Source: Platynereis dumerilii (taxonomy: Eukaryota > Annelida > Polychaeta > Phyllodocida > Nereididae). Taken from it: a DNA stretch of 64,000 nucleotides. Below are positions 55,940 through 64,000 of this stretch, one piece after another (within the stretch, counting starts at the first letter, position 1; each line of letters starts with the position of its first letter). The stretch is from assembly GCA_026936325.1 (NCBI GenBank), contig JAPTHN010000012.1, positions 38,016,537 through 38,080,536 of the forward strand, read 5' to 3'. Under the pieces are notes generated by a model, which was not told the DNA's origin, did not search any database, and saw only the letters and a program-made list of their open reading frames with translations. A program made the position numbers and the translations under genes.

Positions 55940-56275
55940 AGAGCTGGGTGGTGTAGTGGTTAAGGTTCCAGCCTGCTCCGCTGAAGGTCTTTGCCTGCAT
56001 GGGTTTGACTCCCGGTTGGGGAACCCGAAATTTTCAGTGTACCTTTAGGAGCAAAATCCCAGCTGGATGTCGTTCGGATGAAACGTTAAATTGGTGGCCC
56101 GTTGTATCAGTGTCTGTGCTGGGCAAGTAAAAGATCCCTCACATGGGGTAAATGTGTAACATGTTGAGGACTCCTGCTCTCTCTCTCATCTCATCAATCA
56201 ATCCACGTGAGTGCCCGGAACTGGGCTTAGAGGGCTGCACTTACCATATCTATCTATCTATCTATCTATCTACTA
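55940..56275 (+). mobile_element. SINE family B (tRNA-derived), full length
   Basis: A box TGGTGTAGTGG at 55949-55959 and B box GGTTTGACTCC near 56002 lie in tRNA-like spacing. A body of about 250 bp follows (CAAAATCCCAGCTGGATGTC, GGCCCGTTGTATCAGTGTCT, CTCACATGGGGTAAATGTG), ending in a (TATC)n tail. It is the longest of four copies in the window and sits about 320 bp upstream of the start codon of the signal-anchor gene. Confidence 0.88.
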
Positions 56276-56592
56276 CTGGGCCAATTCAATTGCACCACAC
56301 TCCGTGCCCCGCCAGCTTCGACTTATTAATTGAGAGTGACCCCCTGGTTGCGTTGCTGTGAGTACAGTTATCCGTCCAAGAAGGGTTCGCCAAAACACGT
56401 CACTTTCAAGCTTATCTGTACAATTGAAGAAGAGGAGGGCAGATAGGCCTACAATGCATTCATGACACTATACGGACTATCATCCAACTCAGGAATCAAA
56501 TAAAGGCAGCCAAACAGAGGAGCAAGATCACGACACTGACTGCGGTTGCACCCCTCTCATGCACTGGAGTTGTCTGTGCCGGAACAGAAGCC

Positions 56593-56863
56593 ATGAATCC
56601 CCGTTCACTCACTGCCATCATTATCTCAGCTCTGGCCTTTATTGCTATTTCAACAAGGTACATGGACTTGGGATATGTTTACAAAACTTATTATGCTGAT
56701 GTGTCTGTCACTTCCACAATTGGCAAAGGTATCACACGAAACTCTGTGAGGACTCCCATGGAGACTGAGAGTGCAAATGTTCCTGGTCCAGATTACAGAA
56801 GTCTTGTTTACCCCCGTCACGGTGTCTTGGACTACGACGATTGGACTCCCAAATCTAAGAAGG
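56593..56863 (+). CDS. First coding exon, signal-anchor protein
   Basis: ATG at 56593 in good context (GAAGCCATGA). The encoded N-terminus MNPRSLTAIIISALAFIAIS is a short head plus hydrophobic segment, i.e. a signal anchor or signal peptide. About 70 lumenal/extracellular residues follow, including YMDLGYVYKTYYADVSVTS and VYPRHGVLDYDDWTPKSKK. A donor site AAGG|GTAAGC at 56863/56864 ends it in phase 1. The next exon at 59104 restores the frame exactly. The topology is that of a secreted or type II Golgi enzyme, but I recognise no domain in the 107 residues available; the rest of the gene lies to the right. The region upstream (56280-56592) is presumably promoter and 5' UTR. Confidence 0.6.
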
Positions 56864-59103
56864 GTAAGCTTTGAGGCAGCAATTTTGTTGGCCATTTTAT
56901 AGATCACTGAGTTACACTGACTAAATTGTGGATCTAAAGCTGTTTGACCAAATTTCAGTTATTATGGCCAATTGAATATTTTAAAGACTAATAAATTTAG
57001 GCCCACACCTGTATGGCCAAGCCACCAAACAGTACGGATACTGTATAATGGCCTATATTAGGGTGGAGTGAAAAAAGTCAAAATGTGAAATTAAAAAAAC
57101 AGCCCCTCCAAAAACTTGTCAAATATAGTTAAATAAGTATTTATGACCGTTTTGGGTGGTTGCTGTCATTTCTGTGACTGGGCATTTCGAAATCATCTTT
57201 TTCTGTATTTCGCGAGACCTCAAAAACGCTGTTTTTTGCCATAAAATGGGTTCTAAATGAGATAGAGACATGATTTAAAGAGCTGAAAATAGGTAAATAA
57301 CCATACCAAACATATTAGAAAACTAAAAATCAAGAAACGGTTGCTAAGCATGATGTACTATAATAAAATCCCATGACAGTGTAGTTCACAGCTACGAACA
57401 TCATTCGACACGTATGATGTTCATAGCTGCATGATTAACCTTTTGATCACAATTCGACTATGTTGAAGGACTTAACAATACAATTTCATGAGTATTGCTG
57501 CCTTAAGTCCATTTTGATACCTGTATGTGACAGAAAACACATGCAAAATAGTTTACCCCTCATACAACACCTGTAATCCTACCTATGAACCCCAAATAAT
57601 GTCAAATTGATGTTTAAAATGTGTTAGAGATACAATAAAAATCATTGTTTCTTTGGGAAAAAATTGGAGTATCATCTTTGAAAATGCTGTTTGTGGTAGT
57701 TGGCTCAAGCGTGCAATAATTTTTGTCATTAGGATTCACTTTTTTCAAGTTTTCCAGAAAAATACATTTTGGTAAAAAATGAAATGCATGTGGTCCTAAC
57801 CTACTAATACTACTCTGAAACACAGGACAGCTTTTTGTATCATATTGGTATTATTCTGTGAAATATGATGAAAAAACAAAGTGTGCAAATAATTTCTGTG
57901 CTGACTGTATGTAAGATCATGCCAAGCACAATAGACAATATTTTGTATAAGAAACATTTGCTGCATAATTATGATGTAATATTGAGATATTATGATTTTT
58001 CTTTACTTTTTTGTAATCTTTAAATTATTAGAATTTTTTTTTTAATAGAATAAGTTCTAAATGAGCTAGAAACATGATTGAAAGCTGTGCAGAGGTTTTA
58101 TACAATTATGGACATGATTAATAACTTTGAATATAAATGTAACCCCAGATTCTTTTTATTTATCTTCCAAAAGTGCAATGAGCATAAAGTAGGCAAATAG
58201 ACATTGCAGAGAGGGTAGGATTTGCATTTTGGCTGAAGATAACATCATTCACATTTTTTCCTTAAAGCAGGACTGGCGCAGGAATGCTCCCGACTGTTGT
58301 AGTACTGAGTCTCTGAACTCCATCATAGATATCATAAGAGTACCTCAGAGATGCTTACACCCCAGTAAACTAGAGGTGTTATAGCACATGACAGGCATGC
58401 TCACCGTGCTGTTGACCCTGAGCGCAATGAGCTCAAGAGCCCTGAGAAAGGGTCTATTTCACTTTTTTATAGGACACAGCACCCCTCGTGGAGAATCACC
58501 CTCTGTGTACCATTCTAATTTTTATTTAAACTTATAAGATATATGTACGCTCATTCATATACATGCACAAAACATTGAGGTACACCCAGAGCGCAAGCCA
58601 CTTCGGCCCATCAATTCAGCTTGAAATTGACTGAAATGGTAACTTTGAGTGCCCTCTGTTGACTGTGCCTTAAGTCAATCATCCAAAATGAGATACCAAT
58701 TGATATCTTTGGGTCCATATATTAATATATAGCAGAGGTACACCAAGAAGGTACTGAGATAATAGGATTTGAAAACTGGACTTTGACACAATCAATATTT
58801 TGGCCCTATATTTCAAAGGGCCCCTAAAAATAATGTAAAAGGTACGCAGGGCTAAAAATGCAATGTTCCCCACTTTCCAGTAAATATTTACCAAGAAAAA
58901 ATTATGAACAAAATCTGAGTCGGGTGAGTAGCAAACCCCGCCTGAATTGTCAGAATCACTCACTGCCCCATTGCTCCTCATCAGAGTTAACTCTAAGTAC
59001 ATGTAGCATGATAATAGATCGGTTGCCACATCAAGTGCAAAAAGAATTGCTCATTTACACACCACACCATACAATATCTAATCTGCTTTTATTTCACTTT
59101 CAG
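56864..59103 (+). other. Presumed intron 1 of signal-anchor gene
   Basis: 2.24 kb between the GTAAGC donor and the TTTATTTCACTTTCAG acceptor. AT-rich. A small inverted repeat (TCACAGCTACGAACATCAT and its near complement) lies at about 57390-57430. No other gene seen. Confidence 0.5.
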
Positions 59104-59153
59104 GGTCTGCTCGAATCAATGTGCTTCCAAGGGACAAGCCAAATATTGACCAG
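59104..59153 (+). CDS. Second coding exon, signal-anchor protein
   Basis: A 50-bp exon between a strong acceptor (TTTCACTTTCAG) and a donor CAG|GTAATG. Joined to the first exon it reads G-SARINVLPRDKPNIDQ with no stop and leaves phase 0. Two nucleotides plus 16 whole codons fit the phase-1 end of the first exon, which supports the model. No third exon is certain; a short CAG-flanked segment near 62509-62527 is possible. Confidence 0.5.
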
Positions 59154-59329
59154 GTAATGTTATATCATGAATCTAATAAATATTTCCTTTTTTTCACTCT
59201 CTACTTTAGTAGAAGAATGATGAAGTATTCAAATATGTCATAAGACATCAATGGTTGTTACAAGTATACATGTACCGTAAAACGGGTAAAGTTGGCAGTC
59301 CGGGGTAAAGTTGGCAAGCTATTTTGACC

Positions 59330-59645
59330 CACTTAATTAGATTAGATGATTCTAGGCTAGTAAAAAGAATATTTTTACATGATGTTGACCTTTGTAAAAT
59401 ATTGAATTAAAAAAATTGGGAGGTTAAACAGATTTTTGAGGCTACTGATCAGCTTGACTTATTTGAATCTATGTCTGATGAATTCAGCTTAGAGCGTGTA
59501 TTGAAAGTTGCAGAAACTTGGGTGGTTGAAAGTTATAAAAATAGATGGAAACAGGATTTTTCTAATTTTCCAAAACTTAGAACTTATCTTTTATTTAAAA
59601 ATGATTTTAATGTGGAATATTATGTCAATAGAGTATATTAACCGT
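59330..59645 (+). pseudogene. LINE C-terminal fragment, plus strand
   Basis: One frame reads LDDSRLVKRIFLHDVDLCKI, a stop at about 59408, then EATDQLDLFESMSDEF, WVVESYKNRWKQDFSNFPKL, RTYLLFKNDFNVEYYVNRVY and a stop. The order matches the C-terminal region of the decayed LINE family at 41444-44910 and 35444-35770. It lies in a presumed intron of the signal-anchor gene. Confidence 0.75.
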
Positions 59646-59689
59646 TCTGAGAGATCTTTTCTTGCACACACTCTTAGAACGAAAAGGGA

Positions 59690-59880
59690 TTAGAACAACC
59701 AAATAAGGTGCTTCGCTTTGTCACAAATACAGCTCCCCATGGGGTGCCTGGAAGCACCTTTTCATAGGGTGCTTGGGAAGCACCCTAGGTCAAAGAACCC
59801 TGGGGAGTTTACAAGAACACTACAAGGTTCTTCAGGGTAAGTGATTTGTAGAACCTTTTAGGGTTCATGGCATGAGCAAA
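59690..59880. repeat. Cluster of small hairpins, possible MITE remnant
   Basis: AGGGTGCTTGGGAAGCACCCT is a near-perfect palindrome at about 59777-59797. Related GAAGCACCTTTT, AGAACCTTTTAGGGTTC and AAGGTTCTTC pieces surround it. CACACTCTTAGAACGAAAAG just upstream (about 59665) looks like the end of a MITE, but the other end was not found. Confidence 0.45.
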
Positions 59881-60330
59881 TTTAGGAAAGGGGCCTCTTA
59901 TAACGATGCTTACAAGTGGTCCCTCACTTGGTATATTGTTTAGAACTTTCATGTTTTATTGGGTGTTCCGTACGGTTCACAGCGAGACAATCTCACTGTC
60001 TTTCAAATTGCCTCCGGTTGCAAAAGCTTTGCATTATAGATGACGCCACTTGTCTCATGTAAGAAAATATCACAAGCCAATTCATAAAAGACCTATCGAG
60101 ATGTAGATTAACCCAATTACTTTACTTACCTAATTAAACAATCCTTATGAAGGTGTGCAATAAACCTAAACAGTATATTCTAGCCAATTCTGCAATCTTA
60201 TTTACTGAAGGTAAGACTTCCTGAGTCAGACAAAGAAATTGCTGTTTGCTCAACCAAGTCAAAATTCCTGATTCAGATTTGTTTAAAGATGCTGAGTTTC
60301 TCAGGATTACATTAGCATGGGCTGCCCATT

Positions 60331-62378
60331 GGGTCATTCCATGTCAGATCATCAAGTGGCTTCCACCACCCCGTCTGCGAATTGGCTGAAAAAAGTATAT
60401 GTTGTTTGATGCCTCAAAGGATGAACTTCCTGAAAATTTCAGCTCAATCGGTCAATTTTTCATGATTTGGCTGAGGTTTGAAAATTGCTCAATTTATCAG
60501 TTTTTCAGGCATCGTTTTGACCACAATTACATTGTTTGCTCAATAAATCACTTAATACTCAACCCTGAGCTTTGAAATTCGGGATCTACACTAACTGGAC
60601 AATGGAAAAGGATCTTTGATAGACATTTATTGTTTTGCTATAACGATCACGAAGTTGTGGCCTTGTAAAATTCCCCCCTCAAAAATCAATGTTCACCACA
60701 AAAAAATTCAAATCACCTATAGGTATTCTGGGTATAGATACAAAATTCCTAGGATATATTCTACATATGTATGGTCAAATAATAGTTGAAAATTGGAGAT
60801 GTGTTCAGCCTCGTTTTTTTAATATAATTTTTTGAAAAATATTGTATATTTTTCAGTATGTAAAAGACAAAACTAGCTGGAACTCAAGAGGTACATGTGA
60901 CACATCCCTGAAAGTTTCCTATTATCTTTCACATTCATAGGGCATAATACAGAAAAAAATTCAGGAACATGTTCAGCTTACTTTTGGTTCCTCGGAATTT
61001 TGAATATTATTCTGTCTGTAACATCGATGCAACTGTTGAGTAGACTTTCTGCAAAAGGTATCATAGACACAGCTTTTAAACTTCTCAGGTATATTCTACT
61101 TATTTATTGTCAAATAATAGTTGAAGATTGGAGATGTGTTCAGCCTCATTTTTTAAAAATTAATTTTCGAAAAATATTATATATTTGTGTTATGTCAAAA
61201 ACAAAATTAGCTGGATTGCAGGCGGTATAGGTGGCACATCTCTGAAACTTTCCTATTATCTTTCATATCTGTAGAATATGATACAGAAACGAATTCAGGA
61301 CTATTCTCAGCTTACTTTAGGTTCCTCTGAATTTTGAATATTATTACAGACAGAATAATATTCAAAATTCAGAGGAACCTAAAGTAAGCTGAGAATAGTC
61401 CTGAATTCTTTTCTGTATCATATTCTACAGATATGAAAGATAATAGGAAAGTTTTAGAGATGTCCCACCTATACCGCTTGCAATCCAGCTAATTTTGTTT
61501 TTGACATAACACAAATATATAATATTTTTCGAAAATTTATTTTTAAAAAATGAGGCTGAACACATCTCCAATTTTCAACTATTATTTGTCAATACATAAG
61601 TAGAATATACCTGAGAAGTTTAAAAGCTGTGTCTATGATACCTTTTGCAGAAGGTCTACTCAACAGTTGCATCGATGTTACAGACAGAATAATATTCAAA
61701 ATTCCGAGGAACCAAAAGTAAGCTAAATGTGTTCCTGAATTTTTTTCTGTATTATGCCCTATGGATGTGAAAGATAATAGGAAACTTTCAGGGATGTGTC
61801 ATATGTACCTCTTGAGTTCCAGCTAGTTTTGTTTTTTACATACTGAAAAATATACAATATTTTTCAAAAATTTATATTAAAAAAACGAGGCTGAACACAT
61901 CTCCAATTTTCAACTATTATTTGACAATACATATGTAGAATATATCCTAGGAATTTTGTATCTATACCCGGAATACCTATAGGAGATTTGAATTTTTTTG
62001 TGGTGACTATTGATTTTTGAGGGGAGAATTTAACAAGGCCATAGCTTCGTGATCGTTATAGCAAAACAATAAGTGTTTATCAAAGATCCTTTTCAATTGT
62101 CCAGTTAGTGTAGATCCCGAATTTCAATGCTCAAAGTTGAGTATTAGGTGATTTTTCGAGCTAACAGTGTAATTGTGGTCAAAACGATGCCTGAAAAACT
62201 GGTAAAATGAGCAATTTTCAAACCTCAGCCAAATCATGAAAAAATTGACCGATTGAGCTGAAATTTTCAGGAAGTTCATCTTTTGAGACGTCAAACAACA
62301 TATAATTTTTTCAGCCAATTCGCAGACGGGGTGGTGGAAAATTTCTCGAAAATCTGATGATTTGACACGGAATGACCC
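60331..62378. mobile_element. 2-kb palindromic foldback element
   Basis: The outer ends GGGTCATTCCATGTCAGATC and GATTTGACACGGAATGACCC are inverted. The arms (about 1020 bp each) stay complementary all the way to a centre near 61350. Flanks CATT (60327-60330) and CATT (62379-62382) suggest a 4-bp TSD. Within each arm a unit of about 340 bp (GGAGATGTGTTCAGCCTC, AAACTTTCCTATTATCTTTC, GAATTTTGAATATTATT) is present twice in direct order, so four diverged units make up the core. No transposase frame. A half copy of one end is at 41078-41191. Confidence 0.92.
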
Positions 62379-62614
62379 CATTGCACTGAGGTTGGTGAAT
62401 AGTGCATTTACCACTCTTGGTCATGATTTTCTGAACTGCTGGTAAATCAGTGTGGCATCTGGTTTCTGGCGGTTCCTCAATTAATGTAGCATTGCCCCTC
62501 TTGACAGGTCAGTCTGCTGTACAGGCAGGTGAGAGTAGCTTGGCTGCAGTTGCAGATAGTGAATTTTAAGGTGAATGGGTATCAAATTGGAAACTGGGAC
62601 AGCTTCCTATTACA

Positions 62615-63288
62615 AGTCAAAGTCAAAGTCAAAGATCTTTTATTTTACAAGGGTTGCACAATCAGCATACATTGCTGTTTTACATTGCGGCCCTTAAAAA
62701 AAAGAAGATATATTAAAGTAGTAAATGTATAAAAATAAAACAGGTATATATATATATAAATCAATAAATAGTAAATACGTATAAAAACAAAAACCATGAG
62801 AAAAATTATTTAGCGATAAAATATTGTTGTGGCCTGCAGGATAAAATATGTTTGATTACACGATTTTTAAAAACATTTATAGATGATGAGGATCTTATTG
62901 ACGTGGGCAGGTTATTCCAGTCTCTAGCACCAGTAAAATTTAGTGTCTTTTGACCCATGTTGGTCTTACAGATGACTAGTTTAAGATTTGAAGCACCTCT
63001 GGTATTGTAGCCATGGGTCATCTGCTCAAACTTCTGTGTGATGTACGGGACATCGAGTATTATTCTCCCTCCTTTATAAATCAGTCTCTCAACTTTCGTT
63101 TGTAAGCCCTTGGAACATGTACCATACACAGTGTCACAATAGTCCACTAGGGGGAGTACAAGGGCATTATAGAGGGTAAGAGCTGTTTCCTTGTCGAGTA
63201 AGTTTCTTATTCTGCGTAAAATACCAAGTCGCTGTCGGAGTTTACTGCAGAGCTTGTCTACATGGTGACTCCAGGACCACGTCTCTGT
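62615..63288 (-). mobile_element. 5'-truncated CR1-like LINE
   Basis: Minus-strand fragment consisting of the ORF2 C-terminus, a short 3' UTR and a (CTTTGA)n tail at about 62615-62632. It is truncated upstream at about 63290. No TSD could be fixed. It is a different family from the LINE at 9775-12217 (different tail and C-terminal sequence). Confidence 0.8.
62806..63288 (-). CDS. LINE ORF2 C-terminal fragment, open frame
   Basis: 160 codons open without a stop from 63288, with the first Met at 63147. It has WSHHVDKLCSKLRQRLGILR, LYNALVLPLVDYCDTVYG, GYNTRGASNL and ARDWNNLPTSIRSSSSINVF, the order seen after the RT domain in CR1/Jockey-like elements. Since no stops have accumulated, the insertion is probably fairly recent. 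Without RT or endonuclease it is dead as an enzyme. Confidence 0.8.
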   Translation of the reverse strand, partial: TETWSWSHHVDKLCSKLRQRLGILRRIRNLLDKETALTLYNALVLPLVDYCDTVYGTCSKGLQTKVERLIYKGGRIILDVPYITQKFEQMTHGYNTRGASNLKLVICKTNMGQKTLNFTGARDWNNLPTSIRSSSSINVFKNRVIKHILSCRPQQYFIAK

Positions 63289-63724
63289 TCAGTAGAAATT
63301 CCCACCAATAAGTATGCAGATGTGAAAGAGAGCAGTTCTGGTGTAAATATTGCTGTCCGCTGCCTCACAGATACACCTTCAGCATTCCGCTGAAGCTGGC
63401 ATGGCTACACTTACCAGGATATGCAACTTGAGGCAGGTTAGTAATGTCAGTAGTGTATCTAGGAGATATGGCTTTCCCATAAGGCCTGAAGTTGACAAGA
63501 GGAGACAGGAAAAACCCAGAGTGCTGCCCATTCACCTCATGTAATGCCTCCTCTTCCCCCCCCCCCAAGGCCATTTCTAAGTATGCCCTGGGTCACCACC
63601 TTCGCCCTCCCACAGCAGACCAGCTTGTCAGTTAGGCACTGCCTGGCATTTTTATGCAAAAACCCAGCTACCCAATTATTTCGTAAATTTCCATATCCAG
63701 TTTCAGAAACCATGGAAGGATGGT

Positions 63725-63835
63725 GAAGCACCCCATGCACCTTGTAATGTGTGATGCACCTCTCATGTGATGCACCCTATAATGTGTGATGCACCTTTTT
63801 TTACATGCACCCCTTCTTTGAAGCACCAAAATGAT
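63725..63835 (+). repeat. Short tandem repeat GATGCACC
   Basis: TGTGATGCACCTCTCATGTG, GATGCACCCTATAATGTG and further GCACC units spaced about 20-25 bp apart. They end in a GATGATGATG stretch beside SINE B. Confidence 0.7.
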
Positions 63836-63837
63836 GA

Positions 63838-64000
63838 TGATGAACCTTGTGCACCCCGAAGGTTGATTGATGAGATGAGAGAGATAGTGGGGGAGTCCTC
63901 AACATGTTACACATTTACCCCATGTGAGGGATCTTTTACTTGCCCAGCACAGACACTAATACAAGGGGCCGCCAATTTAACGTCTCATCTGAACGACATC
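63838..64000 (-). mobile_element. SINE family B, inverted, runs off the window
   Basis: The minus strand reads GATGTCGTTCAGATGAGACG, AGTAAAAGATCCCTCACATG, GTAACATGTTGAGGACTC and CATCTCATCAATCAACC, then stops short of the usual tail. The head lies beyond 64000. Confidence 0.85.

Noticed and set aside
55940-56020. Possible tRNA gene
   Set aside because: Head of SINE family B; the acceptor stem is not closed.
62124-62414. 96-codon minus-strand frame
   Set aside because: Lies in the arm of the 2-kb palindrome and has no conserved domain; the same sequence in the other arm is not kept open.

Overview
The window looks like the repeat-dense, AT-rich nuclear genome of a marine invertebrate. I lean towards an echinoderm or another non-vertebrate deuterostome, because of the mix of tRNA-derived SINEs, CR1/Jockey-like LINEs, TTAA/TA/hAT-type MITEs and long foldback elements. 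That is inference only, and no single feature fixes the species. There is no bacterial or organellar gene organisation, rRNA, intact tRNA gene or CRISPR array.

Host coding sequence is sparse. (1) A probable terminal exon at 30494-31428 encodes a single-pass membrane protein with a roughly 190-residue cytoplasmic tail, followed by a polyadenylation signal at 31733. (2) The first two exons of another gene (56593-56863 and 59104-59153) encode a protein with an N-terminal signal anchor; the splice phases match and the gene runs on to the right. (3) A short possible last exon lies at 226-338. (4) An unrecognised 93-codon reading frame lies at 12936-13217.

The rest is mobile DNA and its debris. 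0-9 kb: AACGT-rich repeat, a palindromic MITE, a 3-kb segment bounded by identical-length 275-bp inverted arms, CATTTG arrays and a TTAA-flanked MITE. 9.76-12.23 kb: a 5'-truncated CR1-like LINE with 13-bp target-site duplications (TSDs) and an intact RT frame. 12-27 kb: SINE family A, hairpins, a hAT-type MITE and a pair of G-run MITEs in inverted orientation. 26.6-35.3 kb: elements nested in elements, including two copies of a TA-flanked foldback, one carrying a second foldback. 32-41 kb: SINE family B, an SGNH-hydrolase-like relic, tandem arrays of 165 and 360 bp, and LINE fragments. 41.4-44.9 kb: a decayed LINE with another LINE fragment inserted in it. 45.2 kb: a small Gypsy RNase H fossil. 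45.96-51.40 kb: an apparently complete LINE with two open frames and perfect 52-bp TSDs. 51-64 kb: more SINE B copies, a hAT-type MITE, host exons and a 2-kb palindrome.

The most notable observation is in the complete LINE. Its ORF1 protein (440 aa) has a coiled coil and an L1-ORF1-like RNA-binding region, then a C-terminal NADAR (YbiA-like, DUF1768) domain with the family's signature residues. NADAR proteins act on ADP-ribose conjugates, including ADP-ribosylated guanosine in DNA, so this may be a retrotransposon that carries its own ADP-ribose-removing or NAD-related enzyme.
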